Assembly (NCBI GenBank): GCA_000499405.2
Contig: HG738140.1
Span: 8,211,560-8,275,559, forward strand
Source: Onchocerca volvulus
Taxonomy: Eukaryota; Nematoda; Chromadorea; Rhabditida; Onchocercidae
Direction of reading: 5' to 3'
Length of the DNA: 64,000 nucleotides
Shown: positions 23,069 through 34,173 of the stretch, piece by piece
Position numbering within the stretch: the first letter of the stretch is position 1
Layout of the letters: every line of letters starts with the position of its first letter
Made by a program: the position numbers and the translations under genes
The notes under the pieces: model-generated
The model's database searches: none
What the model was told of the DNA's origin: nothing
The model's input: only the letters and a program-made list of their open reading frames with translations

Positions 23069-23595
23069 TGTCGTGGAATTTTCTGAATAGTGGGGAGTGA
23101 TGTCCAACAATAGCAAAATATCACCAGTGTGTGTCAATTGGGTTGAGTTGGGTTGAATTCGTGCTGTGTTGAGTTGAAATGATTTGTAGCACCTCAAACT
23201 TGGGTAATTGAACCTTTATTTGCAGAAATTACGCACGCGAAACGCATTATAACTCGATAATGACAATGCAACAAGAAAAAAGACACAAGAATACGAGGAG
23301 TGCAAAAATTTATTAGAAAATTATAGAATCAAATTTAAAAGATATAACCCGCGTTTAGAACGTTGAAAAATTGCCAAAAAACAATTATTGACAGTTACAG
23401 ATTACAACAGTAACGGATCACTATGAAACACAACTGTCTTGTTCCAGTGGGACTAGGGCAGTTGTTTACAGAATTATATGAGGAAGTTAGGAGAGGAAGG
23501 AGATTATTGAGTAGAAATCAAATTTAGAGGTAAAATTTTACAGATGATAAAAAAAAAATTGAAATTGAGATCACATATCCTCGGAATTTCCGACA
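23069..23595 (-). repeat. 5' LTR of the BEL/Pao element (527 bp)
   Basis: The block begins TGTCG and ends CGACA on the plus strand, a five-base inverted end around a TG..CA core. It stands directly beside the primer site. On the sense strand it contains a TATA-like TTATAA (23252-23247), an AATAAA (23220-23215) and then the SL1-like 22-mer (23214-23193). Those signals place the U3/R boundary at about 23214, leaving about 146 bases of R plus U5. A GTTGAGTTGGGTTGA-type imperfect repeat lies at about 23140-23180. Confidence 0.85.
23193..23214 (-). other. Spliced-leader SL1-like sequence inside the LTR
   Basis: On the element's sense strand, positions 23214 to 23193 match the 22-base nematode SL1 exon at 21 of 22 positions; the one difference is C for T at base 5. 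It starts immediately after AATAAA and ends in TTTGAG, followed by GTGCTAC. A true SL RNA gene would carry a splice donor and an Sm-binding site after the leader; no convincing Sm site is visible here. Confidence 0.9.
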
Positions 23596-23937
23596 ACCGT
23601 TGGGAATAAATTAAATTATGTTTAGGATTGTCATCTCTTCACCAATTGTTAGAAACCAATTAAGAAATATTCAGAAAGTCAAGTACGAATGATTGAATTA
23701 AAAAAATAAAGAAACGCCATTAAAAGTCTTCAATAGATGTTGATTAAGACGTCAGTTAAACTTTTGTTTATATAAATTTTTTCAAACCTAGGAAAATTCT
23801 TGGTAATATTTAATTTGAAATTCGAATTTGTGTGTTTTTTTACTAACAACAGTTACTTTTTTACTAAAAATATCTGAGATAATCTAGAAAAGGAATCATT
23901 CATTGAATTTGAGTCAGTTTTTGTCTAGTGATATGCG
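23596..23937. other. Flank of the LTR, no gene seen
   Basis: AT-rich DNA between the LTR edge and the next start codon. It should contain the promoter or trans-splice region of the gene at 23938, but no motif stands out beyond T-rich runs. Confidence 0.5.
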
Positions 23938-25792
23938 ATGAGCGGTAGCGATGCAATTTTGCTTTTCAACAATGTTGTTTCAGCAATTCTTTCAATGATT
24001 AGTACATTTGCCCCATTGGTCATATTTGATTGTGTTTACAAAGCAAAAAGTGGACGAATCGATAAAACACCAGTATGATTCAAATTTGCTGTGGAGGCGC
24101 TTTAAGACAAAATTAGAGAAATTTTTTAATTTAGGAAAGTAGGTTGGTTTTTGTTGGTAAGTGAATTGCAATAGAATTTTAAATTAAGATTTTCAGAAAA
24201 TACGCCAAGAATCAATTATTTTTCATGAAGATAAAGATGCAGAAGTTCTAGTTAAACCGGTATCATTTTACATTGAATCAACGAAATTCTTCTTACTTCT
24301 ATTTGTATCCACTATTCCTATTTTTATTTTAATAATACGCTGCAGCAAATAAATCGTTACTAATTTCAAGATACAGTAGAGATGACAATATTTAGTAATA
24401 ATCTTCGGCTTCTGAATCATTCTGAAAAAATCTGAAATTAAAGGAATCAAATGAAACTGAGGTCAAAAAGAATATGAACCATGAATTAATTAAATTAATA
24501 GAACCAACACAAAATAGTGAAAGTAGTTCAGTCAATCGAGAAAAAGGTTTCCTTTTCAATAGTTTGAAAAGAAATAAATTCAACTTTCAAATAATATTTT
24601 ACTGGTTTCTACGCATCTCGAGCTCAAATCAACTGAAAAAAGTCCAAATTGTTTTCAAGATTAGAATAAAAAATATGTAATTTAAAAGCCCCTTGAGAAA
24701 TTACCGTTACCAAATTTTTTAAACAATTGAAATCATTCATCGCGATAATGTAAGTGTTGAAAAAGTGGGTATATATGATGGTTTTCTGTTTTAGCTGATT
24801 GATTTCCGTTTGCATTAAATTTCTAAACTGATTTAAAGTCTTCATGGAAAAGAGAAAAGAAGCAACAAATGATGAGAAGAAAAACAAAGGGGAAAAACTG
24901 CTTTCAAATAAGAGAAGCGAACACCAAATTTTGATTCAGAAAACTATAAAATCTGAAATGAAACATCCAGGAAGGGTCTCTGTTTTATTATTTTTTTTTT
25001 TCTGTTTTCAATAAATATAAATAAATTTTGTAAAGTTTTTCTATAGTCCTTTAAAGTGATTCAAAAAAAGTGGACAATGGATGCATACATGTTACAGGAA
25101 ATACAATGGACACAGCAAGATGATCTCAACGATTCAAGAACGAAGAGTCAAGTAAAAATGCCTCAATAAAAATTAATTGTTTTCCAAAATTCATATAGTA
25201 CTCTTCGCTCAGTATATTCAGACATAAGTATTTAAATTCAAATTTCTGACTTTCCTTAAGAATTAGAGAAATTTTTCAATCTCTGAAAAAAAATTTATGC
25301 AAGAAACATCTTTTTTTTCTCTGGAAAATATTTTTTTTTTTTACTTTTGATTTTTGCATATTTTTGCAGAAATACTTTTTCTTTTCTTTCTAATGTATAT
25401 CATTCTTAAGCAGATGCGTATCTTGCGTACGCTACGTCAAAGGCGCCGAAGTGAAACAAGTAAGCTTCGTAAATATAGCACTGCAAAAGAAAAAACTCTT
25501 GAAGGTTTCTCGAAAACTCAAACTCGAGAGGAAGAGGCTTCAACCTTGGAAGGTGTCAAATCTATTACTCGTGACGATGCTCCATCAATTGTGAATCAAA
25601 GAAAAACACTGCCTAAGAAAAGGTAGTCATATCAAGCGGAAATCTGTTAAAAAAGCATAGTTGATGTATCATTTGCAAATGTGGACACTTCACATTTTAT
25701 ATTTCTTAATAAATATTTTTTCTTTTTGTCTTTACTGAAGGAAATCAATCTCAATGGCGGACAGGAAAAGGTGCGATTATGGTATAACATGA
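23938..25792 (+). CDS. Unidentified 187-residue single-pass membrane protein
   Basis: Five exons (23938-24072, 24197-24259, 25047-25151, 25414-25622, 25741-25792) join in phase with standard GT-AG signals and sum to 564 bases including TGA. The protein starts MSGSDAILLFNNVV and has one hydrophobic segment at about residues 12-32 (VVSAILSMISTFAPLVIF), then a mostly charged tail. Later exons are rich in Arg, Lys, Ser and Glu (RTLRQRRRSETSKLRKYS), and the end reads KSISMADRKR. I do not recognise the family. A type III or signal-anchor membrane protein with a cytosolic basic tail is the simple reading. The gene begins 342 bases from the retrotransposon LTR. The last exon is the least certain. Confidence 0.65.
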
Positions 25793-26656
25793 AAGTACCA
25801 TAATTATCACAAATACCTGAGCTTATTGTATTGCGAGAAGTACTCATAATTTTCATCATATTAAGCCATCGACTGGACTTCTTATGCACCACAATTGTGC
25901 ACAGATGGTTCACTGACAAATCGAAGTGGTACTAATCTAACTTCTTCTAAAACTTTATCGTTTTCTCAGCATTCGACACAGGTAGTCATATGTGGGCGTG
26001 GGAGAAGAGAATTAAATATGATTAGGTTATACTGATAAATCCTATGCATTAATGGATGTTAAAAATTTGAATTTTGTAACTCGATTCTATTATATTCAAT
26101 GAGTATAACAGCAATGGCTATTGGTAGTATTATCCACAAAAGAGATTTTCTTTAAAGTAACTTCAAATGTTTACTTTTAACTAACTTAAATATCAATTCT
26201 AATCCTACTAAATTTTGCTTATCACAATTAGTTAAAGTGATATAATTATTATTTTATCCAAAGCATGATGTTCGAAAAAATAGTTATTTTTTATAATTTT
26301 TATGCAAATTTTTATTAATTTATAAAGACCAGTTCAGGAATTTAATTCATTTCAATTATTCTCTTTTGTGCACTAAATAATTCTTTGTGTTGAAGGTGTC
26401 ATTTGTGTTGTACTTGAAGTGTCTTGCCAATGTACCGTATTTATTTTGCTTCCTATTTCTTGAAATAAACAAACTCTATTTAATTTTTAAAATTTTACGA
26501 CAAATGCTGGTTTGGTTACTGTTTATATCAATGGAGCTGCACTTTTTCATGCATTCTGTGCACATTTCAATGAATTCTTCTAAACTACAGAGAATCAAAG
26601 GAACAGTAAGAGGATTCAAAAATTTTCGAAATCCTTAGCAGTTGGAAAATTAAGTG

Positions 26657-29252
26657 ATGTCTCGATTTTTGCCACCAATAGTGAGAAACGATTCATGTCG
26701 TATTGATAGCCACGATCTGTGTCTCAGCATCGAACCAGATGGAAGGTAAAACAATCAATTTCCTTAACAAGTGTAAAGTTAGATAAAATTGATCATCTGA
26801 TATTTTTATTGATTTATAAACCATTTACTACTGAAAAGTTGGATTTAAGAAAACTATATACATATACAGTAACATGGCATGATTTACAACAAATCAAACA
26901 ATCAGATTTAGTGGACAATGTGAGACAAGCAACTGCATCTCCTCAGTTCTCATTCATGAATGGTAAGGAATCTTTTGACTATGATTTTGAATTCGATGTT
27001 AATCTATTCTAATTTTTTGGTCCTTTCTGTTCTGAATTTGATCAGGTCAAAGGTGGAGTAGGAGTTAAGATGGAAATAATAGAATAACACCTCCGGAGTA
27101 TCCGAAGAATGGACGTTGTTGGAGAATTGCATTTTGCTGAAAGAACATAATAGATGATATTTTTAAATGATTATTTTGGCACATAACTACCTTTATTTAT
27201 TAAGCGATTTACTTGATAGATCTTCATCTTATGATTTTTTTAAATCATGCAAGCTTATCTCTCTGCTATCAGGTAATTTAGATACAATCAAGGCGAAATA
27301 GTGTTGAAAGCTTTCCGCTTAATTTTGTAGATCAGTGAAAAATCTTTAGTAGCTCTGATTTTTTTAAAATTATGAATCTTTTCGCGATCAAGTAATATTA
27401 TATATTTGTTGACTATTCAATATTGCCATTCCAGTAATATTAATGTGTTTTAGTATCTCCAAAGCAAAATATGTCTGCAGAAGACATGCAAATTTGCAAA
27501 CGCGTTGCGCCATCTAATGTTTCTCGTTCACCTATTCGCGAATGCTACTGTGATGGACCATGCGGAAAAATTAAAGTTAACTTTGATGGCTGTTTGCATT
27601 TTGTCAAAATTCTTAAATTCTAAAAAATTCTAAAAAAAATTCTCAAAGAGTTGCTGCAAACAGTTACGACAACTTCATTGAAAGACTGATTTAATCATCC
27701 TAAAAATAAAATACTTCAGGTTCAAATACTAAAATGTTTTCAAATACTAAAATGTTCAAATGCCAAAACGTATTATAATGTTCACTAACTTACAGAAAAC
27801 ACGTTCAAAATGATAAATTACACTTAACACAAATGCATTTAATATCAGAAATAAATAAAGAAAGCGTGCGTAAATAGGTTGAATTTTAAATAAAACGCAT
27901 TAAGTTTTGAAATTTCGGGCAATACTTTCCTTTGCAGCCAGTCAGCGAAATGCGCATTATGGGCCTGTGCGATCACTACATTTGTCAAGACTGTCTCGAG
28001 AAAGCACCAGCTGTTGAAAATGGTTTGTTTATTTCAGTAATTTCGCTAAATGTTCATGACAGTCCTGCATCTTGCTTTTCAACTGCTATCGCAAAAACAA
28101 AAGATTTTAGTTTTGCATAAGTTTTCTTCAGCTGATGGTTTTGGTTGTCCAAATGTACGCTGTTATCAAACAGATTTAGCATTTTTGAGTACAAACAGTC
28201 GTCGCCGTCGTCGTAAAATCCGAGAAATTAGCACCATGCCTCTACGTAAGATGGCTTCAACGGCTTCAACAACTGATAAGGTATTAATGGAAATTTTGTT
28301 TGTGTTTACAAAGTCAACTGAATTATCATAATTAACGACACCAATCCTATAAGCATTCCTATAATAGAATTTCTTTTCAATTGATAAAATTCGAGTTATT
28401 TTTCATTGATGAAAATTTTCTTAAGGATGAAGAAATGCCAAATGTGCTGGAAAATATGCCGTGTATTAGTTTGGTGGACGTTTGTTTGACAACTTTCATA
28501 CCGTTACGAAATTCTGACAAAATATGTCGTCAGCAGCAAATAGTAGAAATATATGGCGATTATACAATGTTGCAGACACTAAATGTATTGAAAGAATATG
28601 AACGACTTAGCAGGTTAATTAACCTATCTCGATATTAATCCATTTCTGGAAATTATAAACATGCAATATGATGCCAAACTTTACTTGTCAGATCTTTGCA
28701 TGAATAAGCAAAGTAATTGTCTACCTATTGTTTCTGATTTGCAACATTCCGGAAGCAGTAATGATTATTCTATTGAGTTTTATTCATTTAATGCATCATC
28801 CATTTTTTCAAAATGTTCCATGCATTACTGCTTTTTCTGCAATTCTTTCGACTATTCAGTATCGCTCCACTATAGGTCGGAAATTTCTCATTTTTCGAGC
28901 AAACTTCATCATATTTCCTTACAGCTTATGCTTCGATGAGTTTCGGTTGGCTTGAAAATTTGCGAAATTCTCAGCATATGCAAAAAAAATGTCTAGACTT
29001 TGAGTACTATTAACTGATCTCTAATCATATTTTAACTTATATTTGAATTCATTATCTTATCTAATAATCTTGCTTCATTTTTTGTTACTCAGTTTGGACA
29101 TCGCCAATCGTGTCTATTATTGCCCGAAAGGTCTCATTAATGAACGTTCGTCATGGAAACACATTCGGGAAGAAGATTTGTCGATGCCAATCACAAAATT
29201 TGGTCGAAAAGATCAACGTATTGATATCATTTTCGATTGTACCACTTCTTAG
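26657..29252 (+). CDS. RING-like zinc-finger protein
   Basis: The start at 26657 gives MSRFLPPIVRNDSCRIDSHD, then a conserved-looking region (KLDKIDHLIFLLIYKPF) to about 26961. Later exons are 27454-27575, 27938-28022, 28132-28280, 28426-28613 and 29093-29252 (TAG). Exons between 26962 and 27453 are not settled. Across two exons, Cys and His form a RING-type pattern: CYCDGPC, then CDHYICQDC, then CPNVRC, which suggests an E3 ubiquitin ligase or related zinc module. The rest (IVEIYGDYTMLQTLNVLKE; VYYCPKGLINERSSWKHI) is unlike families I know. Near 26745 the frame shifts by one without room for a normal intron, so an assembly indel or a model error is likely there. Confidence 0.7.
27721..27757 (+). 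repeat. Short imperfect tandem repeat
   Basis: Two copies of TTCAAATACTAAAATGTT-like sequence and part of a third lie in an intron of the RING-like gene. Simple sequence, no evident role. Confidence 0.7.
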
Positions 29253-32200
29253 CCATTAGCAGCAATTTGCTAATATACAAATAATCAATTCTATTCACTT
29301 ATTCCATCAAGCTTTTCTAATAAAACAATTATTCTTTTATTTTCAACAGCACTTAAAATAAAAAATAAAATTACTGGGAATATATTTTTGCTACAATTTT
29401 TTCACACTAATCTTCCTCAATCACTCCAAAACGTATCTTATTGAATCGCGAATTTAAATAAATTGCTAGGACGGTCGTTTCTTATAAGTGCTCATTTTAT
29501 GGCAACGATGTCATTCAATGAATTTAAAAACCACATTTTACCGTCACAATAGCAATATAGCTTAAACCAAATTCTTTGCATTTTATTTTCTCTAATAGCT
29601 ACTATTTATCGATTTTATATTATCCGACATAATAAATTTAACTAAACCTAAAACGAGGTTAAGATTACAAAATCAAATCAAAAAGGAATAGGTACAATGG
29701 ATTAAGAGCTTATTTTCAAAGAACTTAGTTCATTGCAATAAAGTTATTGGATTGTAATATGCTTTAAAAAGTTATGCAATAATAATTATAAATAAACTTA
29801 TAGAATTTATAGGCTATATGATGAAATATTCAAATCAGATATCATTGATGTAACAGATAAATGATCCAATTTTAATTCCACACCACTGAACAAGTGCATG
29901 CTGCAATAATTGCATGTAGAGTGAGTGAACTTTTGTAATCTATCAATGCAATTTTGGATACTGAATAGTAAACAAGATTAATTAGGAACAGCACTTTGTC
30001 CTGCATGACTGTTTCAGAATAGTGGTAATAAACTGATTCCAGTGGTACAAAAGAGGATTTCCTGCAATCGTAGAATTGTTAAATATGACAGAACGCAATG
30101 GATGATTATTTCCAGCTCATATTTCAAGTTTCATAACTGATTCCTATGCTGCAGAGCTAACTTTCAACAAAAAAATAAATAGTAGTAATATACACTGTGA
30201 CCATTGTAAATAGCAGCAGCGATCATTCATTGTCAACCAGATGAATTACTGTAGTTTTCTCTCCTGTATAAATACCGTATGAAATATTGCTACTTTATGT
30301 TACGTTAGTCAAGAAATGTACAGTTATTTTTGAAGTTTATAAAAAATAAATTTATATTTTAGGTTCATGAATTTCTGATATTTATTTTATCAAAAAGTAG
30401 CAGAATATGTTCTGCAAGTCATTTTATGTTTCAAAGTACTTTCACGAAATTAAGAGATCATTTAAATAATTAGTGATAGCGAATTTTTTTTTTTTTTTTA
30501 TATCATGCAACGATATTTCTCTTCCAGAATTATCAAGGAATAAGCAGATCCACTGCTTGAGATGAAATTTAAATCAAATTAGTCGAGAAGGGAAAAACCA
30601 AAGTCTATAAATAAAGATGTGCACTAATTTTATAGTTCTACGATCTTTATATTTCAATATTTGTATATTTGTTATGCTCAATAGCAAAAAGATTAGTGGG
30701 TAACAAACAACTATTGCTAGGGATATTATTCGAACTTGTTGATACGCTACTTGAAAGTGTACCAGGCAAAGCAGAAGATCATAGTTGCAAAAATAACTAA
30801 ATTTGTTAACATAATTTTGCTGTAATAAATTAAGTAGACTTCTTATGTAGTTTTTCGCAGCATACTAGGTCTATATTTAAATAGAAACAAAAAACTACTT
30901 GACAAACCTTCGTTTTAGCTTCCTTTACCTCAACTAAGGTTATTTAGTTATTTTCAATTTATATTTGAGCCGAAAAACAATTATTATTAATTCATGCGAC
31001 GAATTCATCTTAATTCATGGAGATTTCTAGGGCTAGTCAAGAGTTTCTTCATCAGTAATTTTTATCATATTACGGAAGAATATAAAATAGAAATCGATAA
31101 ATTATGAGGACAATCACTTCCCATTAAAAATCAGTAAGTTAGATAGGAAAGAATTCAACGTCAAATTTGGTGCTTCATCTATTTGTAATGCTGGGAAAGC
31201 AAAATAAGTCGGGCAGATCAAATCATCATTCCAATCAGACATCTTGCAAACTAATACATATTTCGACTAGCTGAAATTGTATATTAGATCTAATAATTTG
31301 TGAAACATTTTTCTTTCATTACCGCAAAACTTTAATATTCCATTCATGAGGTCATTGGTTATTGCCTCACTCATTCACTAACATGATTAGCTTGAAAAAC
31401 TCTAATTGGAACTTTGTTTCTAAATGAAAAAGAGCTGGGAAAAGAAGAGTGAATTCCTTTATTTACTTTAAAGTTAGCAATTGATATCCAAATGTACCAA
31501 GACTACATACGACTAATGTACTTCAAGTAAACTTCAACAGAACTGCCAGTAGCTTCACGTAGTTCATCAATTTTAATGAAAATATATTTCCAATAAATTT
31601 GAAAAACCCAGATCTACATCCTCACAATCCATTCGAAGTTTTGAATTGTCCCCAACGAATCCTAATCCTTCAGATAACTTTATAAAATTATTAACTTTCG
31701 AAAAACAAGAATCAATTCTAGAAAACTAGCCAAGAATCATTTGAAGATCGAAGGAGACTTTGCCACTGCGCGAGATCTCAACATATAAGTAATCATTTAG
31801 TTGCGAGAGAATTTCCATTGAACATTAAGCCGTACAAAATTAGAAATTATTCCAGTTAAATGTATTATACTCTATACAATCTAGATTCACGATTAAATTG
31901 AAAGAAGTTGTAAAATTACAAATTTTGATTTTACAAATTAAAATTGCTCTCTCCATATACTTTTAATTATTAAAATGACATTATATCCTCCCGAGAAAAG
32001 CAAGATTTTATCAACATTTTAAATCAATATCAAAAATTGGAAATCGTACGATTTCTTGGAAGCACCAAACATAACAATAATTATAACAATAACAAGCAGT
32101 GATGATAACTAGAAACAAAATATACAAATGAAATTCATATATCACTTCCTCGTTCAGATTTGTTGAGCTTAGCAGTAGAACATCAGGACCGAAACGCTGA

Positions 32201-34173
32201 AAATGCTTCAAAAAACAGCCTATCGACCGTTTCACTGAGCAAATTCATTCACTCATTTTTTCATGATCAGCTACTAAATTCAGAAAATCATGATTCCTTT
32301 AATTTCAAATCTAAAATAATGCACATTCATAGTGACAGCATAAGCTTAACCGTACTTCATCTAAAGTTCTAAGAAGAGAAAAAGAAGTGATCTTTTCATT
32401 CAATTCAACATCAGAAAACATAAAACTTGAAAACATTGTCTTTGATGAATAATATAATTATCTGCGAAATAATTTTTTGTAGCGACCCGAACCAAAAAAA
32501 TAAGTTCAAACCAAAACAAAAAAAAAACTTTAGACTAACTTATTACTGTTAAACTCATAACAAAATAATAATTTCAATTCCTTGCAACAACTCTGTCTCA
32601 TTATTCCTAGTTCAAATGATTTTAGCTTCCAAATCTATCTAACAGAAAATATCTTCTAGTTTTCTTCTTCCGGTATGCATTAAAATGCAAAAAGAACAGC
32701 ACACAACTACGATACCTGAGCACCACAATTTTTCAGCCTTTGATCATTCGTTTGAAACATATTTTTCGAACACATCTGAAGACGGAATGATTGACCATTT
32801 CATGCTGAATGGAAATATGTAAAAAACCTTTCGTTTTCGTGGAAGAAATCAAGAATCAAATTCTGTTTCCGTTCTCTAACCAATGAATTAAAAAGACATG
32901 ACAATAGGAAACTAATAGTTCCGCATTTGATGATTACAATTTTCAGTGACAGATATGCGTTCAAGGTGGAATAACACTAAAAACAAATCATGGAGTTCGG
33001 CGAAAGAGTCCCTGACCGTCTCTTCTCCCATCTCTATTTTCAATTCAAATGCCTCTGTCAACTCAGCACAGAAAAGACTAAATAAGATTCGCAGATTTCT
33101 AAATTATCAAGAGAGTTAAGTTTATTTACTAAATTATAACCGACTTAAAATTTCATAAATTCTAATTCCGTACGGGAAATATCAATCTCTCTCCCTTTAC
33201 CTAAAACAAGAATATTCTGCGAAATACAACGAATGAAAACAAAAGTGCACGATAAGGAATAAAGCAGATAAGCAAACATGTTGTCATGGATGCTTGCAAA
33301 AATCTTTCTAAGCCTTTCAGAAGTTATCCTGCAAATTGGATTCGTCTAAACATTACTAAAACATAAATTGCAATTTAAGTACGACAATCAAATTCCAATT
33401 TCTTGATTCAATTTATTGATCAAATTTTCACAGAATCAAATTTATGGCAAAACGGTGGGAGTTATTGTAATTAATTGTAAAGAAATGCAAAAACGTGATT
33501 ATGAAATAGAAGTTCGGGGAGAAATAGGAACATAAACAATAATAGCATAAACAGAATTCAACAATATTTTTCAGTTGGTGAAGAAACAAAGGCCGAAAAC
33601 AACGATTCAACTAGAAAAAATTAAGTAGAAAGGGTCACCAGAAAAATCCATGTTGATCAGGACTTCTAGTAACTCTTTACTACATATATATCGATATTTA
33701 AAAAAAAGCATATATCATATTTTCTCACATTTTTTTTTCAAATTTTAGAAAAATAACTTTGTTTCACAAGGATTTGAAGACGATGTTACAAAGCTCATTA
33801 AGTTTTAAACATATTCAAAACATTCAGTTTAACATTCAATATTAAGCAAAAGAAAATTAAAATCATTGTCTTATTATGATGAGGTTGTAAGATTTATCGA
33901 AAGAAAGCAGAAAATATTATTATCAGATTAAATATAGAATGACTAATCATAGTTTAATACAAATATCTCATACTTTTTTTTTTAAAATTATGAAGAACTA
34001 TCCAGAAGTTTTTTTTTCTTTTTTTTTAAAGTAATCTGGAATTATGTTTCAATTTTTCGTGAATTTGTTGTTTTTTTTTTGAATAAGAATAGAAAATTCT
34101 GGCTTCAAATCTGGAATCATTTTGGAATAAGTAAAGGTTCAAGATGCCCCCATTCTCAGTTGTAATAAACCTA
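29253..34173. other. Long stretch without a confident gene
   Basis: Nearly 5 kb of AT-rich DNA between two 3' ends (the RING-like gene on + and the NADAR gene on -). AATAAA motifs near 29321 and 30345 could end the RING-like gene. Coding-like islands exist on both strands: on - near 31725-31608 (LGFVGDNSKLRMDCEDVDL) and 31583-31513 (DELREATGSSVEVYLKYI); on - near 33055-32960 (LTEAFELKIEMGEETVRD); on + near 32690-32820 (FSAFDHSFETYFSNTSEDG) and 32156-32371. I could not join them into a gene. They may be exons of an unbuilt gene or remains of one. Confidence 0.45.

Larger units (their letters stand above)
16835..23595 (-). mobile_element. Decayed BEL/Pao LTR retrotransposon
   Basis: On the minus strand the order is 5' LTR (23069-23595), primer binding site (23045-23062), gag, zinc knuckles, aspartic protease, reverse transcriptase, RNase H and integrase, the usual BEL/Pao order. 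Gag has the DUF1759-type segment LPTFNGDLRQWRQFW. Pol has the RT and the integrase HHCC plus catalytic core. Reading frames are broken by frameshifts and stops in every domain, and a second LTR element is inserted in pol. The 3' LTR is missing, so the left end is truncated or rearranged and target-site duplications cannot be checked. The element is not able to move by itself. Confidence 0.93.

Noticed and set aside
23193..23214. A genuine SL1 RNA gene
   Set aside because: It lies inside an LTR, and no clear Sm-binding site or SL RNA stem-loops follow the leader.
26746..26771. A 26-base intron in the RING-like gene
   Set aside because: Too short for spliceosomal removal; an indel or model error is likelier.
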